64,000 bases of DNA from Bdellovibrionaceae bacterium UBA2339 (GTDB lineage: Bacteria; Bdellovibrionota; Bdellovibrionia; Bdellovibrionales; JAMPXM01). The position numbers and the translations under genes are program-made. Position 1 is the first letter of the stretch; every line of letters starts with the position of its first letter. This document shows, piece by piece, positions 8,151 through 15,656 of the stretch. The DNA is taken from the NCBI GenBank assembly GCA_002344785.1, contig DDUL01000065.1:1-64000 (forward strand), given 5' to 3'. The notes beneath the pieces are model-generated. The model made no database searches. It was not told the DNA's origin and saw nothing but the letters and a program-made list of their open reading frames with translations.

Positions 8151-8468
8151 TCACATTTGCGAGAGCTTGATCTCCACTTCGACTCCAGCCGAAAGGTCCA
8201 ACTTTCCAAGCTGATCCACGGTCTGAGGGGTCGGCTCGAGAATGTCGAGCATGCGCTTATGAGTACGCACTTCAAACTGCTCACGCGACTTCTTATCCAC
8301 ATGAGGAGAGCGCAATACCGTGTATTTGTTGATCCGAGTCGGCAGCGGGATCGGACCAGCTACGCGCGCACCTGTGCGACGGGCCGTCTCAACGATCTCC
8401 TTGGTCGACTGATCCAGCAACTTGCTGTCAAACGCCTTAAGACGAATGCGAATCTTCTGGCTTTGCAT
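8151..8468 (-). CDS. rpsJ: 30S ribosomal protein S10
   Basis: S10 (105 residues) is both a 30S head protein and, as NusE, a partner of NusB/NusG in antitermination. The start MQSQKIRIRLKAFDSKLLDQST and the GPIPLPTRINKYTVLRSPHVDKKSREQFE signature (core PLPTRINKYTVLRSPHVDK) are clear. It is the first gene of the S10 operon and follows a leader of nearly 800 nt. Confidence 0.97.
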   Translation of the reverse strand: MQSQKIRIRLKAFDSKLLDQSTKEIVETARRTGARVAGPIPLPTRINKYTVLRSPHVDKKSREQFEVRTHKRMLDILEPTPQTVDQLGKLDLSAGVEVEIKLSQM

Positions 8469-9348
8469 AACTCAACTTCCTCACTTCTCGACGACTCACT
8501 CTGGCCGACCCATTGATCGGGAGTCGTCACGTTTCACCAAGTTCGACTTCGGGTCGCATCGATGTCGGATCCTACCGATCCCAAGCTCCAACGATCCCAA
8601 AACCTATCGATCACTCATCTCGATCACTCGTCCCACATTTCGTGGACACTCTTGCCAAGGCGAACTTTGCTCTGCCTCAAACACAAAAGCACCCACGACC
8701 TGGAGGGGCTTCGCGTGCTCCCTGGAATCTATGTCCAGGACTGCGCGTGCTTTCCTCCAAGCTTTCGATCCTTCAGAGATTTTCGGCTTTCGGCTGCGGC
8801 CATCATGGCAACTCTCGATCTCGACCTTGCCGTCTCACTCTGCGCAAGATCTGCGATTGAGCCCAAGATTGGCCGAGTTTCTAGAACTCGATTCAACTGA
8901 ACTCAATCTCGAGGGCCACTGGCATCACACGAACACCGTAACTCTTGAGAACCGCGTAGCTTTCTCAGTGACCTGTTCTGGTCAGCTCGACCTTCAACTC
9001 AATCTCACCCTTCGCAGGGACTCTGAGTTGATGGCTTCGCACACTTCAGAAACAGTGCTGTATTCAGAAAACCACGACCTCTTCACTCTTCCACTCGCGT
9101 CGGATTCTAACTTTTCCGAAAAGTTTCCGAAAAGTCTCCGAAAGTTCACCGTACGCTTCCCGCACGATCCACTCTCGCTGTCCCTTCGCCTGTTACATTT
9201 CAGGTTTTCCCTGATCCGAAACTCGAACAAACCGGACGCAAAATGGCCTAAAGAGAGGCGCGCAGTATTTGCCGCCCACCATCTTTTGTCAAAAGGTTTC
9301 ATGGCTTTTTTCCCTTGCCCGTCAGGGCCCACCCTCGGGCCAAAGCCA
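8469..9348 (-). other. Long non-coding leader/intergenic region upstream of rpsJ
   Basis: This 880-base stretch between fusA and rpsJ holds no convincing gene on either strand. It contains a promoter at 9264-9292, a six-base-pair hairpin at 8721-8739 and a run of near-repeats of TTTCCGAAAAG around 9115-9142. If the promoter is used, most of it is transcribed as the S10 operon leader, where ribosomal-protein feedback could act. Confidence 0.5.
9264..9292 (-). promoter_or_regulatory. Sigma-70-type promoter for the S10 operon
   Basis: Reading on the minus strand, a perfect TTGACA at 9287-9292 is followed by 17 bases and then AATACT (four of six consensus bases) at 9264-9269. A GC-rich stretch follows, as in stringently controlled promoters. 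It lies 57 bases after the fusA stop, with rpsJ about 790 bases downstream. Confidence 0.6.
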
Positions 9349-11472
9349 CTAAACGCGGCCAAGCTTGGCAAGGACCTCATGAGCCGCCTTGGGCGGCAAT
9401 GGCGAGAATTGTTTGAAATCCATGGAAAAAGTGCCTCGCCCTTGCGTCAAGGATCGCAAGTCGGTGGCGTAGCCAAACATGGTGGCCAGGGGGGCCTCGG
9501 CTTCGACTACCTGCACTCCCCCTGGGCGAGCGTTCATTGAATGAACTCGGCCACGGCGAGAATTCAAGTCGCCAATCACTCCACCCATGAACTCGTCTGG
9601 CGTTGTGACTTCAATTCTAAATATAGGCTCCAACAATTGGGGCTCGGCCTTTCGAGCAGCTTCACGGTAGGCATTGGCGCCAGCCAGCTTATAAGCCATC
9701 TCGGCCGCCGACTCTTGAATGTATTCGGCGGCCACCAAATCAATCTCCAGATCTGTGGTCAAACCGCCCGCCAGCACACCATTTTCAAGGCTCTCGCGCA
9801 CACCTGCCTCGATCGGCGTGACCATGGCTTTCGGAAGCCGATCGGCAGGAATACGATTGGTGAACTTTACCCCTGAACCAGTCGCGCCCGGTCGAATCTC
9901 AATGACCGCATGCCCAAATTGACTTTCACCAGCGATCAATCGCTCAACTCGACCTTCACCTCGAGCGGCCTTAGAAATCGTCTCTCGATAACTCACCTGA
10001 GGCTTGCCGACATTGGCCTGAACCTTATGCTCGCGCAAAAGCCGATCCACGAGGATTTCCAAGTGTAACTCACCCATTCCCGACAAGAGAGTCTGCCCTG
10101 TTTCGGCATCAATGCGGAGGCGACAAGATGGGTCTTCGCGCTCGAGTCTCTGGAGGCCGGCCATCATTTTCTCTTGGTCGGCGGAGCTCTTCGCCTCGAT
10201 GGCAACAGCAATAACGGGCTCTGGAAAGCTGATCGATTCCAAAATCAATGGATGTGAGACGTGACAAAGGGTATCGCCGGTGATCGCGAACTTAAGACCG
10301 ACAACTGCGCCAATATCGCCCGCACGAAGCTCTTGGATCTCTTCGCGCGAGTTCGCGTGCATGCGAACCAATCTCTGAATCCGCTCTTTTTTGTCTTGGC
10401 GAGGGTTGTACACTTGATCGCCGACCTTCAAGATTCCCGAATAGACCCGAACATAAGTGAGCGCGCCGGCAAACGGGTCCGAGGCAATTTTAAACGCTAA
10501 GCCTGCTAGGTGGGCGTCCCAGTTAGTCTCGCATTTAACTTCGCGATCTTCTCGCCCTGGCTCATGACCATAAATCGCAGGTACATCGAGGGGACTCGGC
10601 AAAAAACGCACAATCGCATCCAAGAGCGGTTGCACACCTTTCTTCTTAAAGGCGCTTCCGCAAAGAACTGGGAACAGCTTCAATTGATTCGTGCCCTTGC
10701 GGAGAGCCGCCACAATGTCGGCCTCAGCAATCTCTTCGCCCATCAAAAATCGATCTGCGATGGAATCATCGATTTCCGCCACCAGATCGATGAGTTTCTC
10801 TCGATAAGCCGCAACTTCGTCTCGCATCTCGCTTGGGATGTCTTCGACAACAAATGTGTCGCCTGTCGCATCTGACCAAAGAAGAGCTTTCATACCGATC
10901 AGATCAACAACACCGCGAAATTTGTCTTCGGCCCCGATGGGCACCTGAACAGCAACGGGCCGCGCACCGAGCTTCTCCACCATCGTGCGGATACTTCCAG
11001 AAAAGTTCGCACCGACTCGATCCATCTTGTTGACGAAGCAAACTCGCGGAACCTTATACCGATCCGCCTGTCTCCATACAGTTTCGGATTGAGGTTCGAC
11101 GCCGTTGACCCCATCGAATACAGCGACTGCGCCATCGAGCACCCGCAAGCTTCTCTCAACCTCAATCGTAAAGTCGACGTGCCCGGGCGTATCGATGATA
11201 TTGATCTTGTGACCTCTCCAGTGGCAGGTCGTAGCCGCGGATGTGATTGTGATTCCACGCTCCTGCTCTTGCTCCATCCAGTCCATAACCGTATCGCCAT
11301 CGTGGACTTCACCCATGCGATGCGACTTACCGGTATAAAACAAAATTCGCTCAGTGGTGGTCGTCTTGCCCGCATCGATGTGGGCCATAATTCCGATGTT
11401 GCGTGTTTGACGAAGCGACTCAAGGCCTTCGAGTTTTACGGATTCAAGCTGGAGTGGATCTAGAATGCTCAT
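9349..11472 (-). CDS. fusA: Elongation factor G
   Basis: EF-G (707 residues) is the GTPase that drives translocation and, with RRF, ribosome recycling. The P-loop AHIDAGKTT is at residues 30-38, DTPGH at 94-98 and NKMD at 148-151; domains II to V follow, with the domain IV tip region intact. It comes after rpsG but is separated from it by a strong terminator, so it may also need its own promoter. No tuf gene follows; tuf is in the rif cluster instead. Confidence 0.97.
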   Translation of the reverse strand: MSILDPLQLESVKLEGLESLRQTRNIGIMAHIDAGKTTTTERILFYTGKSHRMGEVHDGDTVMDWMEQEQERGITITSAATTCHWRGHKINIIDTPGHVDFTIEVERSLRVLDGAVAVFDGVNGVEPQSETVWRQADRYKVPRVCFVNKMDRVGANFSGSIRTMVEKLGARPVAVQVPIGAEDKFRGVVDLIGMKALLWSDATGDTFVVEDIPSEMRDEVAAYREKLIDLVAEIDDSIADRFLMGEEIAEADIVAALRKGTNQLKLFPVLCGSAFKKKGVQPLLDAIVRFLPSPLDVPAIYGHEPGREDREVKCETNWDAHLAGLAFKIASDPFAGALTYVRVYSGILKVGDQVYNPRQDKKERIQRLVRMHANSREEIQELRAGDIGAVVGLKFAITGDTLCHVSHPLILESISFPEPVIAVAIEAKSSADQEKMMAGLQRLEREDPSCRLRIDAETGQTLLSGMGELHLEILVDRLLREHKVQANVGKPQVSYRETISKAARGEGRVERLIAGESQFGHAVIEIRPGATGSGVKFTNRIPADRLPKAMVTPIEAGVRESLENGVLAGGLTTDLEIDLVAAEYIQESAAEMAYKLAGANAYREAARKAEPQLLEPIFRIEVTTPDEFMGGVIGDLNSRRGRVHSMNARPGGVQVVEAEAPLATMFGYATDLRSLTQGRGTFSMDFKQFSPLPPKAAHEVLAKLGRV

Positions 11473-11510
11473 AGGATTGGATTACAAAAGCACGAGTGGA
11501 AGATCACAGC

Positions 11511-11538
11511 AAAAGAAAACGGGCGCCGGAGCGCCCGT
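11511..11538 (-). terminator. Intrinsic terminator between rpsG and fusA
   Basis: A perfect eight-base-pair stem (ACGGGCGC with GCGCCCGT) closes a four-base TCCG loop, followed on the minus strand by TTTCTTTT. It lies 27 bases after the rpsG stop and 39 bases before the fusA start, so it either ends the rpsL-rpsG transcript or attenuates fusA. Confidence 0.75.
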
Positions 11539-11565
11539 TCGAAAAGTTCCAATGGGAAAAAGGTC

Positions 11566-12039
11566 TCACCAGTTGTAGTGCGAGAAGGCTTTGTTCGCTT
11601 CCGCCATACGATGAACATCTTCCTTCTTCTTGATCGCATTGCCTCGATTGTTGAAAGCATCAATCAACTCGCCAGCCAAGCGCTTCGCCATATCCTTTTC
11701 ACCACGCTCACGCGCGTATTCAATGATCCACTTCATTGAAAGCGCCAAGCGACGTGACGGACGCACATCAACTGGGACCTGATAGGTCGCACCACCAACA
11801 CGGCGGGAACGAACTTCGATTTGCGGCTTCGTATTCTCAAGAGCCTTCTTAAAGACCGTCAACGGCTCTTCTTCACCAACTTTAGTCTTCAATTCATCCA
11901 AGGCGCCGTAGAAGATGCCTTGTGACGTGCTCTTCTTACCTTGAATCATCATCTTATTGATGAACTTGGCGACCACGATGTCGTTATAAATTGGATCCGG
12001 GAGGACTTCGCGTTTATGTGTTCTGCGACGACGTGACAT
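11566..12039 (-). CDS. rpsG: 30S ribosomal protein S7
   Basis: S7 (157 residues) nucleates the 30S head and, in E. coli, represses the str operon. The N-terminal MSRRRRTHKREVLPDP and the signature KSTSQGIFYGALDEL / VRSRRVGGATYQVPVDVRPSRR (core GGATYQVPV) are present. An ATG follows GAGGTG. It lies nine bases after rpsL. Confidence 0.97.
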   Translation of the reverse strand: MSRRRRTHKREVLPDPIYNDIVVAKFINKMMIQGKKSTSQGIFYGALDELKTKVGEEEPLTVFKKALENTKPQIEVRSRRVGGATYQVPVDVRPSRRLALSMKWIIEYARERGEKDMAKRLAGELIDAFNNRGNAIKKKEDVHRMAEANKAFSHYNW

Positions 12040-12047
12040 TCTTCACC

Positions 12048-12422
12048 TCACTTCTTCGGGCGCTTAGCGCCGTACTTTGAACGGCTCACCAGACGGCCGT
12101 TCACGCCTTGCGTGTCGAGCACGCCGCGGACGATGTGATAACGAACTCCCGGAAGGTCTTTCACTCGACCTCCGCGAATCAAAACCACAGAGTGCTCTTG
12201 CAGATTGTGGCCGATGCCCGGGATGTAAGAGGTGACTTCGTATCCATTCGAAAGACGCACACGCGCAACTTTACGCAAAGCCGAGTTCGGCTTCTTGGGA
12301 GTTGTCGTGTATACGCGGGTGCAAACACCACGCTTCTGAGGGCAAGACTTCAGCGCTGGCGATGCAGTCTTGTTCTTTTGGATCACCCGTTGCTGACGGA
12401 TGAGCTGGTTAATCGTCGGCAT
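12048..12422 (-). CDS. rpsL: 30S ribosomal protein S12
   Basis: S12 (124 residues) monitors codon-anticodon pairing. The start MPTINQLIRQQR and the two conserved loops TTPKKPNSALRK and RGGRVKDLPGVRYH are unchanged. Lys is retained at the classical streptomycin-resistance positions (in TPKKPNS and RVKDLPG), so the sequence suggests sensitivity. It is the first gene of the str operon. Confidence 0.97.
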   Translation of the reverse strand: MPTINQLIRQQRVIQKNKTASPALKSCPQKRGVCTRVYTTTPKKPNSALRKVARVRLSNGYEVTSYIPGIGHNLQEHSVVLIRGGRVKDLPGVRYHIVRGVLDTQGVNGRLVSRSKYGAKRPKK

Positions 12423-12779
12423 TCCTTCAACCTTTCATTGATCTCATTCGAGATCGGTTTACTTCACCTTCCGCAAATTCGCCGGAAGTCTCGATTCCAA
12501 CATGACTCTTCGACCGCGCCTCGCTCGCGACACACCCTTTAGGCGCACACAAGCGTCAGGTCTACACGAGTTCACAGGATCAAGCTTCAAGCTCATCTTG
12601 GACTTCGGTGAGGGCCGTAGTCGGCTCCATTATTCGCGATCCCTGCGTCTCAATCTCTAGGCCTCTAGGCCTCTAGGCAAGATCCACCGGTCAATTGCTC
12701 ATTCGACCGAATGCTCAAGCGCGAGGCATGAGTTGCAAAGCTTCACGAAAGCTCCGTAACCTATATGAGGAGAGCGAAT
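12423..12779. other. Divergent intergenic region (rpsL / redoxin-cytochrome gene)
   Basis: This 357-base spacer must hold promoters for rpsL on the minus strand and for the exported redoxin gene on the plus strand. I see no well-matched -35/-10 pair on either. It contains a perfect tandem octamer at 12655-12678. No small gene is evident. Confidence 0.5.
12655..12678. repeat. Tandem octamer CTCTAGGC x3
   Basis: Three perfect head-to-tail copies of CTCTAGGC lie in the divergent promoter region. Each copy junction contains the palindrome AGGCCT. Eight-base spacing is less than one helical turn, so the function, if any, is unclear; replication slippage is a simple origin. Confidence 0.9.
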
Positions 12780-14939
12780 ATGGTCAACAGGCATCGCCGG
12801 ACGAACTCGAGCTCACAATGCGCATTTCAAGGCCGTGGCCCACTAACCTTACCAAGTGGACTCGCAATAATCTTGTTTTTTCAATTAGTTACGCCAGAGG
12901 CCGTATGGGCTCATGGCCCCCAGATAAAGTCCAAAGCCTCACCAAGCTCCAAACAATTTGAAGTGCCCCTAGGGCCAGCTCGAGGTCGTCAACAGGAATT
13001 GGCACTAACGGACTGGCACTTTCGTCTGCCGGGCCTCGGCCTGCAAAGTCGCTCTCTACACGAGTTCAATCAATGGCCATTTGCCTTGGTCTTCGCGATC
13101 GCGCGAAATCAGTGCTCTCGAAGTTTGGACCTTCAACTCTTGCGAGATCTCGCGAATGAAAGTCGGGGTCTCTTTCATCTCATTGCGATTGATGCAGAAC
13201 TTCGCAAACCCAATGAGGCTGAGTCGCCGCAAGTCGCCCACATCCCGAACCTCACATGGCTCGAGGATTCCGCACAAATTGTGAGTCGACAGTTTGGCTT
13301 CCGTCGAAGCGGCGACTTCGTCATCTTGAGCACGAAGGATTGGACGCTTCATGGACGAGGCCACGGACTCGGAAGTTCAAACCGAAACGCGCATCGGGCC
13401 ATGATCGACCTGTTTGTCGATAAGCATGCAGTCCCCGAAGAACTTGGAGAGTACGCTAACGAAAAGCTCGGCTCAGATGCATCGCTTGCGGCACTGCGAA
13501 CACCATCAAAGTGTGAGCTACCATACGCCTACCCAATATCCTCAACTCCAGAACTCAACGATGAGTTTTTGCCGAGCTTCAAATCGGCGTGCCTGAGCTG
13601 CCATGTGAAGTCAGGCCCACTCGACATTTTTAAGAGCCTCGACGACGTCATCAGCTGGAGGGCCATGAGTTTGAAGACCATGCGCCTAGAAAGAATGCCA
13701 GGTGTTGGTGACCTCAGATGGCGCAAATTGCGAGGCATGTCGCAGTCAGATCTGCGGACAGTTGCAGCATGGCTCGAGAACCCACCCGAGTCTATTGATG
13801 AAGGGAGTCGCCACGCCTTTCTTAAAGCTCGAGAAAGTTCACTTCAATCCAAAGTTCCCCGTCATCTACTCGACCCACATCCCATTTCATTCCAAATCCC
13901 GGTTGCATCACAACCTAAGGTCGCAGCCGAGGGCGCGCCTCAGATTCTTTCCATACTTCTAGGCTCGCCGCTCCCTCGGGAGGCCGTCATTCAAGGGATT
14001 GAAATTGAAACGAATCTCAATGTCGTTCATCACGTGAACATTATTGCCATTCCTCCTCACGTCGATGCTCGTGCTTGGCTGGCGACAAAGAACCAAAAAG
14101 GTCGCGGCTCGATGTCGGGATATTTTCGACGGCTCACCGAGGACCAAATTTTGGGTACATTGAAGGGAAAGATGGGCGATCGACCCGCTCGATTTGCATG
14201 GATTCGCGAAGACACATTGAGCACATTTAGTCGCCGTGACGGCCTGGATTGGATGCCTCCAGCAGCGGCATTTGTCTTACAGCCAAAGACTCAAATCGCG
14301 GCTGAGTTTCATCTTCAGCCTTCTGGCAAACCCGAGAGAGTCAATCTCAAGCTCAAACTTCATCGCAGGCAGAGCCCAAAGCCGTTTCAGGCTCTTGAAC
14401 GCTTCACGATCCATCCCATAACAAGTTTCTTCATTTCCCCTGGCGATGAAGACTTCGAAATTCAAGTCGACTTTCCGGCTCACACTAAAATGGATCTGCA
14501 TCGCGCTTGGATTCATGCACACTACAGGGGTGCTGGACTACGCATCGAAGTTCTCGAACCTTCTCACGCCGAGGAGCCTCAAGTCACAGAACCAGACACT
14601 CCACAACGGCCAAGGACAAGTCCCTCAGCTCAAACTTCATCGAAGCCCAATGAATTCAAAGCGCCGCAAATCATTTTGGGAGTGCCATTTATGCAGTTCA
14701 AGCTCGGCATCGGCTCAAGCTTTTTGCCGCCGGTCAGAATTGAGAAAGGCTCCATCATCCGCACTCGAATCTCGTACAACAACTCCGCAGCTAATTTTGC
14801 GAATCCCGATCCCAAACGTCGAGTTCGACTCGGAAGCGATGTCCTTAAGGACGAAATGTTCTTTCCTCGGTTTATCTATACCGTGCCGCTGAAATCGACT
14901 GCACCTGAGATGCTCGAAGAGCACGAGGAGGAAAGTTGA
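12780..14939 (+). CDS. Exported redoxin / cytochrome c / copper-monooxygenase-like protein
   Basis: A 719-residue protein with a signal peptide (hydrophobic stretch near residues 28-43 ending in VWA). A thioredoxin-fold redoxin-like region follows (about 65-215) without a CXXC pair. A single haem-c motif C271-L-S-C274-H275 comes next, with a possible distal Met near 313. The C-terminal part (about 380-640) resembles copper type II ascorbate-dependent monooxygenases: His pair 417-418 and HAH at 579-581. The domain order matches a redoxin/cytochrome/monooxygenase family known from Bacteroidetes and Planctomycetes; that assignment is from recall. ATG at 12780 has AGGAG seven bases upstream. It overlaps the next redoxin gene by four bases. 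Substrate unknown. Confidence 0.7.
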   Translation: MVNRHRRTNSSSQCAFQGRGPLTLPSGLAIILFFQLVTPEAVWAHGPQIKSKASPSSKQFEVPLGPARGRQQELALTDWHFRLPGLGLQSRSLHEFNQWPFALVFAIARNQCSRSLDLQLLRDLANESRGLFHLIAIDAELRKPNEAESPQVAHIPNLTWLEDSAQIVSRQFGFRRSGDFVILSTKDWTLHGRGHGLGSSNRNAHRAMIDLFVDKHAVPEELGEYANEKLGSDASLAALRTPSKCELPYAYPISSTPELNDEFLPSFKSACLSCHVKSGPLDIFKSLDDVISWRAMSLKTMRLERMPGVGDLRWRKLRGMSQSDLRTVAAWLENPPESIDEGSRHAFLKARESSLQSKVPRHLLDPHPISFQIPVASQPKVAAEGAPQILSILLGSPLPREAVIQGIEIETNLNVVHHVNIIAIPPHVDARAWLATKNQKGRGSMSGYFRRLTEDQILGTLKGKMGDRPARFAWIREDTLSTFSRRDGLDWMPPAAAFVLQPKTQIAAEFHLQPSGKPERVNLKLKLHRRQSPKPFQALERFTIHPITSFFISPGDEDFEIQVDFPAHTKMDLHRAWIHAHYRGAGLRIEVLEPSHAEEPQVTEPDTPQRPRTSPSAQTSSKPNEFKAPQIILGVPFMQFKLGIGSSFLPPVRIEKGSIIRTRISYNNSAANFANPDPKRRVRLGSDVLKDEMFFPRFIYTVPLKSTAPEMLEEHEEES

Positions 14940-15610
14940 ACTCATCAGTTGATCATCCCCCAATCACTCGTGCATTTCGATGGCTCGCTGCGGGCGCAAT
15001 GCTCGCGCTCAGTTTCGGACCAATCCGTAACACATGCAGCGCCACAACCATTGATTCACGGACCTTGAGTTTGCCCGAGGGAAAGTGGCGTCAGGTGGGG
15101 AGACCTCAAGACTTCGAGTTTAAGACCTGGAGTCGCAAACTTTCCGCCCTCGTGGTGATTGCCCACGGAAATGTTTGTCCCGTGCTTCGACAAAATCATC
15201 AGGCCTTTACACGTATTCGCTCCCGCTATCAGAAGGAGGGCGTGGGTTTTGTCATGATCAATTCAGTCAGACACGATCAACTCTCAGCGATTGAACAAGA
15301 GATGCGCGAGTATAAAATAGCAATCCCCATCATTCATGATCCCGAGCAGAAGCTCCTTCAACAATTTGGGTATCATACGGTTGGGCAAGTTTTGGTTTTT
15401 CAACGCAAAGAAAGCGGCTGGCAGCTTCAATACTCTGGCGGTATCGATGATCGAGTGAACTTTGACCGAGCCCTGCCTCAAGCTCAAAACAAGTATCTCG
15501 AAGATACACTCGATGAGCTGTTGAGCAAGAAGCCCGTCGGCTTCAAATCTTCGCCCATCTTCGGCTGCGCGATCTCAATTGATAAAAAGCAAGACGCCAC
15601 AAATAGATGA
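14936..15610 (+). CDS. Exported redoxin-domain protein
   Basis: A 224-residue thioredoxin-fold protein with an N-terminal hydrophobic segment (about 15-30) likely to be a signal peptide. The redoxin active-site region reads HGNVCPVL, with Cys81-Pro82 in place of CXXC, and a second conserved-looking Cys211 lies in a C-terminal FGC motif. The TTG start overlaps the upstream TGA (TTGA) and follows GAGGAGG, so the two genes are translationally coupled. It probably serves electron transfer or thiol chemistry for its partner in the periplasm; this is inference. Confidence 0.7.
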   Translation: MNSSVDHPPITRAFRWLAAGAMLALSFGPIRNTCSATTIDSRTLSLPEGKWRQVGRPQDFEFKTWSRKLSALVVIAHGNVCPVLRQNHQAFTRIRSRYQKEGVGFVMINSVRHDQLSAIEQEMREYKIAIPIIHDPEQKLLQQFGYHTVGQVLVFQRKESGWQLQYSGGIDDRVNFDRALPQAQNKYLEDTLDELLSKKPVGFKSSPIFGCAISIDKKQDATNR

Positions 15611-15632
15611 GGCCTCCGTATGGAGGCCTCAT
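15607..15632. terminator. Palindromic hairpin between convergent genes
   Basis: A perfect 11-base-pair stem (ATGAGGCCTCC with its complement) closes a GTAT loop. It begins inside the redoxin stop codon and lies 25 bases past the rpoC stop. No strong U-tract follows on either strand, so it may act as a weak bidirectional terminator or protect 3' ends. Confidence 0.55.
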
Positions 15633-15656
15633 GCGATTTCATTTGGATTCAGATCT

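Noticed and set aside
8422..9540. A 372-codon plus-strand ORF across the rpsJ-fusA spacer
   Set aside because: It starts inside rpsJ and ends 190 bases inside fusA, both antisense, and resembles no family. It has no credible ribosome binding site.
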